From an uncultured Ignavibacteriales bacterium (GTDB lineage Bacteria > Bacteroidota > Ignavibacteria > Ch128b): DNA of 41,603 nucleotides. Positions 21,026 to 29,727 of the stretch are shown here, one piece after another. The notes beneath the pieces were generated by a model, which searched no databases, was not told the origin of the DNA, and saw only the letters and a list, made by a program, of their open reading frames with translations. The stretch covers positions 1 through 41,603 of the forward strand of contig CAKZPH010000147.1 in assembly GCA_937138605.1 (NCBI GenBank), read 5' to 3'. Within the stretch, counting starts at the first letter, position 1; each line of letters starts with the position of its first letter. The translations under genes and the position numbers were made by a program.

Positions 21026-22417
21026 CTATTTCCTGTTTACGTAAATATCTTCTCGTTTTAGTAACAATCTTAAATTGTGGTAATCTTTCTCCAAGTCAGT
21101 TTCATTTAAGTAATAGCCAACTTTAACACGATACATCAAACCAAATTCTGGGACGTTTGCCGATTCAACGAATGATCGATATCCTTTGTTCCTCAAATTT
21201 CTTGCAAATGAAAGGGCAAACTTTTCATCTTTTGTGGAACTTACCTGTATGTAAAAGTCGCCTTGAGCTTGTGCTTTCCTAGTAGAAGCAACTCTTTCTT
21301 TTACGACTTTACGCTTAATAGGCGTTTTTTTAGGTTCAACTGTTGAAATTAATTTAGACGTAGTTGTGGTTTCTTTTTTAGTCAAATCCTGGCTCTTAGT
21401 TGCTTTCTCTTCAACTTTTTCAGTTTCCGGTTGTTCTATAATCATACCTCGCTTTTCTTTTAACTCGCTTTCAGATGGTGTTTGGGCAAATTCATCAGGA
21501 GCAATTATAATCTTTTTTTGATCTGGACTTACTGGACGTTTTTCAACTACTACTGGTGGTGCAGTTTCTTTTTTTCTTTCAATCACCGGTTCTTTTTTTA
21601 TTTGTGTTACATCAGTGCTTAATGCCCAATATATTCCAACGCCAATAATTCCAAGAAACAGTAAAACTAAAGTGATCCACAAAGCTGGTGATCCTTCTCG
21701 TCTAATTAAATCTGAACTTGTCATCGAAGATAAATTCGGTGGAGGTGTATAAGACCCAGATCCAACTGATCCGGATGTTAAATCTTCCCCAAATGTAAAT
21801 TTAGGTTTTTCAGTGCCTTTATCTGGCATTTTTGTTACCTCCTCGTTTTTAGTTGTAAAATCTTTTTCAGAAATTTTTAATTCTTCTAATAACCCCTTTT
21901 CAGCATCTTTTTCAGTTGAATCTATGGATGACAAAATCTCCTCACCTATGCTCAACTCGTCTGATACTTCCCCCTCGAAATCGAAAAGTCCAACTTTTTC
22001 TTCTTCCAGGGAAATTTCCTCAGGACCCATCTCTGCTTCGGTAACTCTCTCTTTTTCCATCTCAGGTGAGATAATAGAAATTTTCTTTTCTATTTCTCTT
22101 TCTGAGCCTGGTTTCAAAATCTTAGGTTCTTCAGCAGCGTATTTAATATTTATTTCTTTAGCTAATTTTGATGAAGGTGAAAATCTTACAGTAAATTTCT
22201 CTGGTATTTCAATCTCTTTACCAAGAAGGGCACTATATCTCTTTGTAGCTTTAGTAATTTTGGGTAGAAAGGTTCCAAAATTCGATAAAAATACTTTTTC
22301 ACCATCTCTAAGTGCAACAATAATATGCTCAATAAGTTTTTGAAAAACTAATTCTACCTCTTTAATACTGGCACCTGTTTTTGTACTTACTTTTTCAATG
22401 AATTCAATCTTGTTCAT
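21026..22417 (-). CDS. Membrane-anchored HU-like domain protein with C-terminal SPOR domain
   Basis: aa 1-92 HU fold (MNKIEFIEKVSTKTGASIKEVELVFQKLIEHI...FGTFLPKITKATKRYSALLGKEIEIPEKFTVRFSPSSKLAKEIN); acidic linker; one TM (ALWITLVLLFLGIIGVGIYWAL); C-terminal SPOR (FYIQVSSTKDEKFALSFARNLRNKGYRSFVES...YRVKVGYYLNE). Confidence 0.88.
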   Translation of the reverse strand: MNKIEFIEKVSTKTGASIKEVELVFQKLIEHIIVALRDGEKVFLSNFGTFLPKITKATKRYSALLGKEIEIPEKFTVRFSPSSKLAKEINIKYAAEEPKILKPGSEREIEKKISIISPEMEKERVTEAEMGPEEISLEEEKVGLFDFEGEVSDELSIGEEILSSIDSTEKDAEKGLLEELKISEKDFTTKNEEVTKMPDKGTEKPKFTFGEDLTSGSVGSGSYTPPPNLSSMTSSDLIRREGSPALWITLVLLFLGIIGVGIYWALSTDVTQIKKEPVIERKKETAPPVVVEKRPVSPDQKKIIIAPDEFAQTPSESELKEKRGMIIEQPETEKVEEKATKSQDLTKKETTTTSKLISTVEPKKTPIKRKVVKERVASTRKAQAQGDFYIQVSSTKDEKFALSFARNLRNKGYRSFVESANVPEFGLMYRVKVGYYLNETDLEKDYHNLRLLLKREDIYVNRK

Positions 22418-22686
22418 TCTTCAGTCTTAAAAATATTTTTAGATGGTTTGAAAATAAAAACCTCCTTAGGAGGTAATAACACTAAGTCACCAGTTTGAGG
22501 ATTAATGCCACGCTTCTCTTTTTTAAATTTTCTTTCAAACTTACCAAAATTATTAAATGTAATTGAACCATCTACTTTAACAACTTCGATTATCGTATCG
22601 AGTATACATTCAATTATTTCCTCAACTTTCTTCTGAGTAAGGTTGGTCTCGCTAGAAATAATTTTTTTTAAATCATCTTTTGTCAT
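22414..22686 (-). CDS. HU-family DNA-binding protein
   Basis: 90 aa: ITFNNFGKFERKFKKEKRGINPQTGDLVLLPPKEVFIFKPSKNIF, canonical HU beta-arm with NPQTG. Confidence 0.93.
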   Translation of the reverse strand: MTKDDLKKIISSETNLTQKKVEEIIECILDTIIEVVKVDGSITFNNFGKFERKFKKEKRGINPQTGDLVLLPPKEVFIFKPSKNIFKTEE

Positions 22687-24293
22687 TAAAACCTCAACTT
22701 TAAAATTAACTCAAAATCAAAAGGTCTTTGTAAATAATTAAACCATCGTTCGTTATTTTTGTTCAATATATTGTTTAGTCCAAGTTCCAAATCAATTAAA
22801 TCAGAAATCATATAATTAAAACCAATGCTCAAATTCAGTGTCGGGTCAATACTAATTTGATTGTTTATATCTGCATAACTACGTGAATAATACAAAAAAC
22901 TTAATCTTAAATAAAGTGGAAATTCAAATTTATACGTATAAGTTAAGTTTAGATTTAGGTTTGGTGTGTGAGGTGTATTTTTCGTGTTATCCTTGAGTTT
23001 TGAAGAGATATAATTAATATTCAAAATGAAATTACCTGACTTGTTTAAATCAATAAAGAGACTTGTATTCAAGTCTAATACTTCAACATTACGTTTTACT
23101 ATATTAAAAAATCCCTGCACAGAATTTTTGGGAATAAAAATATTTTTACCCGCCACATCATAACGAGCAAATTCCAATTTTATGTTACTTAAATGGGTAA
23201 AATATATTATTGTGCTAAACCCAAATTTATTTTTTATTCTTTCAATTGAATAATTGTAATTAACTGTATCTAAATAAGGATTTATTTTCCAAAGTTGTGA
23301 AGGTGTGTAGTTTAACAATTTGTTTGAATAAAACAGTGAAAGTGACCAGTAATCACTTAATCCAATACCAAGACTTGCACTTGGAGCTAAAAATTGCTTA
23401 CCATCATCTCTTTCAGATTGATAATCCAGGCCAATAATAATGTTTATAATTTTAAGTAACCGTCTTAAATACATTTCTCCATTGGCATTTAAAATTAAGG
23501 TATTGAATGTTTTCCAAGTTGACCTTTTATAGAGATATGGATTTACGTTTGCAGTTATTTCAAAATGTTCAAATGTCGATTTTAACTTTCCATAAGGTGA
23601 AAAAGTAAAGAATGAAAATCCACTTCTACTTAAACTTTGATATTCAATTTGCCCACCCAAAGATAAGTTGAATTCTCTCCAAAAAAGATTCTCAAATTCA
23701 GATTTAATTTGAAATTTAGAATTAACTTCTTTTCCAACTGAATCAGGATTCAATGCCTTGAAGTTATAATAACTGAATCGAGTAAAATCAGTTCGTAACT
23801 TTAAACGGGCTGGTGGTTCTCCTTCTTTTTCAATTATTAACGAACCTAATGCATTTAAATTTAATAACGAATGCCTTGAATACTTTACATAATCACGAAT
23901 GTTTTCAAAATCTCCACCAAAATTAATATCAACCGAACTTATCTTTCCAGAATAGAAAACTTCGGTTTTTGGTAATGAATACAAACCAGCAACCAATTTA
24001 GCCCTAGCATAATATTTTTTTGAAGTATCTAATATTGATGGTTGTAATTTTGTTGGGTCTGTTAAACCTTCAAGTTTTAAATCCTCTACTCCTATTCGAG
24101 ATAAAATAAATTCTGGAGATAATGGAGTAATTAATTCTGGAGTTGCCTTTTCTTGAACAGGCACATCAACTTGAGCTTGACCTGTTATAACAAAATCAGG
24201 AAGCTCTATTTCTGGAATTCTGGATCTAACGGTATCTTGTTGTGTGAATAATACTGAAAATAAAACTAAGTGTAAGACTAAAACCTTTTTCAT
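22686..24293 (-). CDS. Predicted outer-membrane beta-barrel protein with N-terminal TonB-box-like segment
   Basis: Signal peptide, IPEIELPDFVITGQAQVDVP, then many amphipathic beta strands ending with aromatic ...FDFELILKLRF. Confidence 0.72.
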   Translation of the reverse strand: MKKVLVLHLVLFSVLFTQQDTVRSRIPEIELPDFVITGQAQVDVPVQEKATPELITPLSPEFILSRIGVEDLKLEGLTDPTKLQPSILDTSKKYYARAKLVAGLYSLPKTEVFYSGKISSVDINFGGDFENIRDYVKYSRHSLLNLNALGSLIIEKEGEPPARLKLRTDFTRFSYYNFKALNPDSVGKEVNSKFQIKSEFENLFWREFNLSLGGQIEYQSLSRSGFSFFTFSPYGKLKSTFEHFEITANVNPYLYKRSTWKTFNTLILNANGEMYLRRLLKIINIIIGLDYQSERDDGKQFLAPSASLGIGLSDYWSLSLFYSNKLLNYTPSQLWKINPYLDTVNYNYSIERIKNKFGFSTIIYFTHLSNIKLEFARYDVAGKNIFIPKNSVQGFFNIVKRNVEVLDLNTSLFIDLNKSGNFILNINYISSKLKDNTKNTPHTPNLNLNLTYTYKFEFPLYLRLSFLYYSRSYADINNQISIDPTLNLSIGFNYMISDLIDLELGLNNILNKNNERWFNYLQRPFDFELILKLRF

Positions 24294-27262
24294 CTTAAAC
24301 GCCTCAGCCTATTTTTTGCTTCTTTACCAAGTTGACCACTCGAATCCAACTTAATAACTTCATTATAGAATTCTCTCGCTTTCACCTTGTTTTTCAAAGC
24401 TTCATAACTTTCAGCAATTTTGAAAAAGCCCTTTATTAACCAATCAGTGTGTCCAGCAAAAGCATATCTTAATTTCAAAAATTCTGAAATAGCGTCGTTA
24501 TATTTTTTTTGTCTAAAATAAATTTCACCGATAAGATATTGACCTTCTGCACCAAATTCATCATTACGTAGTTCAACCACCTTCTTAAAATAATTAATTG
24601 CTGAATCAGGTCTAACTTCCCTTTCCAATTTTCCAATTTCAAATAAAGCTCGGGAATAAAAACCCGACTCTTGATATGTTTTAATTATTTTATCGAATAT
24701 AATTTTTGCTTGAGCTACTTCACCTTGTTCTAAATGACTTTTTGCTAACCAATAATTTGCTTCCGCCACTAAATTTGATTGTGAATAATTGTTTATGAGC
24801 GATTGATAACTCTTAATAGCAGCATCTAAATCCCCTTTCAAACGAAAAATATTTCCCGTTTCCAGAATGGCATCGTCTGTTAACTCATCTCCAGAATAAT
24901 TTCGAATAACTATTGAAAGATTATAAAGTGCATCATCATACGATTTAAGTTGAATGAATGCTTTGGCAATTGAATAATATGCAATGGTTACTAATGAACT
25001 TGTCGGGAAGAAAGAGATAAACTCACGATAACTTGCAATAGCTTCTTGAAATCTTCTCTGAGATAAATACAGATCTCCTTTTTTAATTAAAAGCCTGTCC
25101 AGGTTTTTAACATTTGGATTGGAGTATACAAATTTTGTAATAGCATCAGCAGCCTCTTCAATCTTACCTTGAGAAACATACGCATATTGAATACCATTTA
25201 TTGCATCAATTACAAAATCTGAATTAGGATAATCCCTTAAAACAATATTATAGTTTTCAATTGCTTTATCATATTTACCTTGATTAAAATATGCATCACC
25301 AATTGAATAATAGACTAAGGGTATAATCGGGGACATAGAATGATTTACTATGACTTTTTGATAATCTTCTATACTTGAATCGTACTTACCTAATTTAAAT
25401 TTAATCCAACCAATTAAGTATTGAACTTCATCAGCGTATTTTGAGAAAGGATACTTTCTTAAGAGCTCCATTAATTCGTGGATTGCTCCATCTAAATTTC
25501 CAGCACGATATAATGCCTGAGCTAATTGATACGAAACATAATCACTTGACTTTGCTTCTGGATCCGAAAAATAACTCCTATAAATCTCAATAGCCATTTT
25601 AAAGTTTTTCAACCCGTAATAAGCATCAGCAAGACGCAACTTTACCTCATTTAATAAAGGAGAATAAGTAAATTTCTCTAAAAACTGTTGAGCATATTTT
25701 ACTACGTTCGAATAGTCTTTTCTATTAAAATTCGAATATATAATTCCATACAAAGATAATTCTTTAAGGTCGTCATCCTGAGTTGTCTTTATAACCTGCT
25801 CATAGTTTTTTATGGCCTCACTATACTTGTTTTGAGCAAATAAACATTCGGCAAGATAAAATCTTACTTTGTCTATTTCTCCCGGATTTTTAAGCGTTAA
25901 AATTCTATTCAAAACTGAAGTAGCTACTACGAAGTTGTTCAAGTAATAATTTGCAGTTGCAAGTCCAAGAAGAGCTAAGGTATAATGATTGTTATTTTCA
26001 TTAAGGAGACTAATAGCAATTTCATAGTGAGTTTTCGCCAAGGCAAAATTTTTTCTTTCAAGAGCAATTGCACCAAGAACAATGTTTGAATTCGATTTAA
26101 TCGTGTCATCCGTAGAATCTTCTAATAAGCTCAATAAATAACTTTCAGCAACTTGAAATCTCTTTAATTCAAAATAAATGATTCCAATTTGATATTTTGC
26201 ATGAGTAGAATATATGTGATCAGGATATTTTTCAATATATGATTTGAATTCTTCAATGGCTTGGATATTTTGACTCATATTTCTACTGATGTAACCAAGC
26301 CAATAGCTTGATCTTTCAGCTAATGAATCATTGCCTAAACTTAAATCCTTTAATATTCGATGAGTTTGTTCGAACCTATTTTGTTGATAAAATGACCATG
26401 CTAAACCATATTTAGATGGTCTCACCATTTTTGAATTAGGAAATCTATTAATAACATTTTGAAATTCAACTTGAGCGTCGTAAAATCTCCCCAATTTATA
26501 ATAACTATTAGCAAGAATATAGTAAGCCTCTGCAAGGTCTAGATTTGAGAGTTGTTTGATTTTTGGATCTGTTAATCTTTGAACTGCTCTTTGGTAATTA
26601 CCTAGATTATAATATGTGAACGCTACTCGTACCAACGCCATTGGAGTAATTTGAGATTCAGGAAATTCATTTAAAAGCTTATCATAGTAAATTTCGGCTC
26701 TGTCGTAAAGTTTTTTTTGTTCATAAACGAAACCTAAAGAAAAAAGAGTATGATCAATTTTTGAATTTGTTTTGGAATTATTTAATGCTTCCAGATAACA
26801 TCTTTCTGCAGCAACAATATCGTTTAATGCCATATAAACTTCACCAAGCCAATAGTAAGCAAGTCCATAATATTTACTGAAAGTCAGCTCATTGATAAAT
26901 TTTTGTAAGTAATTTTTAGCGACATTATAGTTCCCAGCTTTATGATTAATTTGACCTAAACGAAGAAGAGCTAAATCATAATTTCTATCATGTGGAAATT
27001 TGATTCGATAATTTTCAAATTCAAGATTTGCCTCGAAAAATTCATTCTGTCTAAACTTAATTTCACCTAGAAGAAAATGTATTTGTGCCCGATTCTCTAT
27101 AGAGAAGGATTCATCATTTTTTAACTCTTCCAAAATTTTATATGCTTCACTAAGATGACCTCGAGTATAAAGGTTTATCGCTCTTTCGTATAGGTCAAAT
27201 CTAACTTGAGAGTATGATGGTAAAAAAATTAACAGAAGTAATAATACAATTAGGCGTTTCAT
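24290..27262 (-). CDS. Large TPR-repeat protein with signal peptide
   Basis: MKRLIVLLLLLIFLPSYSQ signal followed by continuous TPRs (e.g. YYSIGDAYFNQGKYDKAIENYNIVLRDYPNS). Confidence 0.9.
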   Translation of the reverse strand: MKRLIVLLLLLIFLPSYSQVRFDLYERAINLYTRGHLSEAYKILEELKNDESFSIENRAQIHFLLGEIKFRQNEFFEANLEFENYRIKFPHDRNYDLALLRLGQINHKAGNYNVAKNYLQKFINELTFSKYYGLAYYWLGEVYMALNDIVAAERCYLEALNNSKTNSKIDHTLFSLGFVYEQKKLYDRAEIYYDKLLNEFPESQITPMALVRVAFTYYNLGNYQRAVQRLTDPKIKQLSNLDLAEAYYILANSYYKLGRFYDAQVEFQNVINRFPNSKMVRPSKYGLAWSFYQQNRFEQTHRILKDLSLGNDSLAERSSYWLGYISRNMSQNIQAIEEFKSYIEKYPDHIYSTHAKYQIGIIYFELKRFQVAESYLLSLLEDSTDDTIKSNSNIVLGAIALERKNFALAKTHYEIAISLLNENNNHYTLALLGLATANYYLNNFVVATSVLNRILTLKNPGEIDKVRFYLAECLFAQNKYSEAIKNYEQVIKTTQDDDLKELSLYGIIYSNFNRKDYSNVVKYAQQFLEKFTYSPLLNEVKLRLADAYYGLKNFKMAIEIYRSYFSDPEAKSSDYVSYQLAQALYRAGNLDGAIHELMELLRKYPFSKYADEVQYLIGWIKFKLGKYDSSIEDYQKVIVNHSMSPIIPLVYYSIGDAYFNQGKYDKAIENYNIVLRDYPNSDFVIDAINGIQYAYVSQGKIEEAADAITKFVYSNPNVKNLDRLLIKKGDLYLSQRRFQEAIASYREFISFFPTSSLVTIAYYSIAKAFIQLKSYDDALYNLSIVIRNYSGDELTDDAILETGNIFRLKGDLDAAIKSYQSLINNYSQSNLVAEANYWLAKSHLEQGEVAQAKIIFDKIIKTYQESGFYSRALFEIGKLEREVRPDSAINYFKKVVELRNDEFGAEGQYLIGEIYFRQKKYNDAISEFLKLRYAFAGHTDWLIKGFFKIAESYEALKNKVKAREFYNEVIKLDSSGQLGKEAKNRLRRLR

Positions 27263-28737
27263 AAAATCAAAAATAGAAAATAGATTTTACTAAGTAAAAG
27301 AACTGATGAGAAGTTCACAAAATCGTTATTAATAAACGTCAATCCTTTATAATATTCAGTTGAAGAGTCACAATGAATTAATTTCTCCGTCATTTTCCAG
27401 CATTTTTTACAGCGATAAGTCACCTGAAGTGTTGCACCAAGAAAACTATCGAACAAATTTCCTAAAGTTGCAAAGATGTTGATAATAATAAGATCACTTA
27501 TAAGAAACTGATGAAAAAGCATTGCACAAAAAGTAATGGTAATTGATCCCAGCAACCCACCCAAAGTACCAACTAACGAAATTCCACCAGAAATACCTGC
27601 CTCAACCCGAGCGAAATTTGTGATTAAAAAGATGTTCTTAGCGAAAAGAGTTCCAATTTCTGTTGACCATGTGTCAGCCATTGCGATAGCAATGGAGAGG
27701 ATATAAATGAAATACCAGTTTGTTAAATCAGGAAAAAGATAATTCAATAAGCTAATCATCAAAGGAACGCCACCATTAGCAAGAACTTGAAACATATCAC
27801 GCTTACTTCCTTTATTAAAAACGTCATTTAATTCTTTACTTCGATAAAACTCGCTGAATTTAGAAAGAACAGAAGATAAAATAAAAAATGTTAAAATCGG
27901 TATTGTCCACGTCCAGCTTCCCAAACCAAAAATGAACAAGGCAAGAATAAAGGTTACAAACGATCCACTTAAAGAAAGCAATTTATATTTCAATGATATC
28001 AATGAAATTAAAAAGGCAAGAAAAGAAGCTAATAAGAAATTAGGGAGATCAATTCCTTTATGAAAAAATATAAACCCTATGAAGGCTAAAACTACAGGTA
28101 AGTAAAGATTATCTGTGCCTTTTGAACTTAATGCCTCGACTATTCCTGCAATAATTGAAGTCATAAGAGCAAGAAATAAAAAACTTAAAAAATCATACTT
28201 AATAAAATTCAAATAATCATAGAACGTATACCTCAGGAAAATCAGTACTAGTAAACTCGAAATAATTGTGGCAAATAAACCATTAAAAGTTTTAGGTTCA
28301 CCGTGTATTTTAAGATAACGTTTAATTTTTGCACCTGTACCAACTAATCCAGCGGCAGCATCGCTAATCGAAAAAATAAAAAAGCTAAAGGCAAGAATAT
28401 ATTTGTTTACATTCCAGAAAATCAGAACAATAATCAAAAAAGCAAGAGGATAATAAAAAATTCCCAAATGAGTTGTCAGATTACCGTCAATTTGTTTTAA
28501 TATTTTTCTTTTGATTAAAATGTAATTTAATAATGAAAAAACAAGTCCAATAAAAACCATAATTCCGAAAGAATTGATCAAAAAAGTTGCAAGTATAACA
28601 ACAAACCCGGTTGTTATATGAAGAGTTTTTCTAGCTACTATTTTAGAAATAACCTCTTTTCTAGCTAAGAATTCCAACAAAACAATTAGAAGAATAGTAA
28701 TACCAGAGAGAATTAATAAATTAGTATATTCCTTCAT
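27259..28737 (-). CDS. Fused phytol/dolichol kinase-like (VTE5/SEC59-type) and DUF92 (VTE6/TMEM19-type) integral membrane protein
   Basis: N half: LLEFLARKEVISKIVARKTLHITTGFVVIL...ISDAAAGLVGTGAKI...EPKTFNGLFATIISSL...IIAGIVEALSSKGTDNLYLPVV. C half: GLGSWTWTIPILTFFILSSVLSKF...QVLANGGVP...IAMADTWSTEIGTLFAK...GISGGISLVGTLGGLLGS. Confidence 0.82.
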   Translation of the reverse strand: MKEYTNLLILSGITILLIVLLEFLARKEVISKIVARKTLHITTGFVVILATFLINSFGIMVFIGLVFSLLNYILIKRKILKQIDGNLTTHLGIFYYPLAFLIIVLIFWNVNKYILAFSFFIFSISDAAAGLVGTGAKIKRYLKIHGEPKTFNGLFATIISSLLVLIFLRYTFYDYLNFIKYDFLSFLFLALMTSIIAGIVEALSSKGTDNLYLPVVLAFIGFIFFHKGIDLPNFLLASFLAFLISLISLKYKLLSLSGSFVTFILALFIFGLGSWTWTIPILTFFILSSVLSKFSEFYRSKELNDVFNKGSKRDMFQVLANGGVPLMISLLNYLFPDLTNWYFIYILSIAIAMADTWSTEIGTLFAKNIFLITNFARVEAGISGGISLVGTLGGLLGSITITFCAMLFHQFLISDLIIINIFATLGNLFDSFLGATLQVTYRCKKCWKMTEKLIHCDSSTEYYKGLTFINNDFVNFSSVLLLSKIYFLFLIL

Positions 28738-28798
28738 AAATTTTTAGAAAATAACTTGCCTTATTGATAATAACAAATAAAAGCATCTAAAACTGAAA

Positions 28799-28817
28799 CC
28801 GCCTCTTTTCGAGGCGG
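28799..28817 (-). terminator. Rho-independent-type terminator downstream of the TPR gene 28828-29589
   Basis: Minus strand CCGCCTC-GAAAA-GAGGCGG followed by TTTCAGTTTT; GC-rich stem in an AT-rich context. Confidence 0.75.
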
Positions 28818-28827
28818 CTAGAGGATT

Positions 28828-29589
28828 TTATTGTTTAGGGAGGTTCTTCAACTCGTAATCACAAACTTGTCTATAGGTAGGATCCTTCTTACCTTCTTCA
28901 AAGGCAACTTTTGCTTCGCTAAATTTACCTAAAAATTTTAACGCTAAACCTTTATAGTAATATATCCCACCTTTTGGAATAGAACTTCTGTATTTAAGGG
29001 CATTATCAGCTGCAGAAATCGCATCATCGTATTTCCCTTTTTCTATGTATGAACGGGCAAGAGCAAGATAAGCCGCATCATTTTTAGGCTGGTATTTTAA
29101 AGCCTTGTTTAGATTTTCAATTGCTTTATCGTACTCAAAATTTTTAAGATTAATATCAGCAAGTTTTGTGTAAGAGAGCGATATATTTTTCTCAACTTGA
29201 GATTTTAATTGTGCATTTTTTGTCAGTTCAAGAGTTTTAGAAAAGTGATTAATTGCTTCATCATAATTTCCTCGAGTAAATTCAAGTGTACCAAGTGCAT
29301 TGTAAGCCAAATCAAAATCCGGTTTTAATTCAATTACTTGTTTTAAGTCAGAATATGCTTCACTTAATTTATTTTGTTTTCTTAAAGCAATACCTTTTTG
29401 ATAAAGAATACGATAATCTTTTTGTATCTCAAGTGCTTTGTTATATGCTAAAATAGCTGCAGCGATATTTCCTTCTTTTAATTTTTGATTTCCTTCATTA
29501 TAAAACTTTGCTGCATCCGGGTTCATATCTTGAGCAAAAATTACTGTTACAAATAAAAACAATAAAAGATGAGCCTTTATGTATTTCAT
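28828..29589 (-). CDS. TPR-repeat protein with signal peptide
   Basis: MKYIKAHLLLFLFVTVIFAQ signal; repeats such as AYNALGTLEFTRGNYDEAINHFSKTLEL. Confidence 0.88.
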   Translation of the reverse strand: MKYIKAHLLLFLFVTVIFAQDMNPDAAKFYNEGNQKLKEGNIAAAILAYNKALEIQKDYRILYQKGIALRKQNKLSEAYSDLKQVIELKPDFDLAYNALGTLEFTRGNYDEAINHFSKTLELTKNAQLKSQVEKNISLSYTKLADINLKNFEYDKAIENLNKALKYQPKNDAAYLALARSYIEKGKYDDAISAADNALKYRSSIPKGGIYYYKGLALKFLGKFSEAKVAFEEGKKDPTYRQVCDYELKNLPKQ

Positions 29590-29644
29590 AACTATCTCCT
29601 TTTTATAAATTTAACGGGAAAACTTAACTCTACAATAAAATTAG

Positions 29645-29727
29645 TGCGGAAGGCGGGACTTGAACCCGCACGCCTACGCGGCGCCACCCCCTCAAGATGG
29701 TGTGTCTACCAATTCCACCACTTCCGC
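29645..29727 (-). tRNA. tRNA-Leu (anticodon GAG)
   Basis: Reverse complement GCGGAAGTGGTGGAATTGGTAGACACACCATCTTGAGGGGGTGGCGCCGCGTAGGCGTGCGGGTTCAAGTCCCGCCTTCCGC+A; class II variable arm. Confidence 0.94.

Noticed and set aside
21813-22343. 176-aa Ser-rich + strand ORF opposite HU-SPOR
   Set aside because: Its composition follows from the Glu/Lys-rich linker on the coding strand; no domain recognised.
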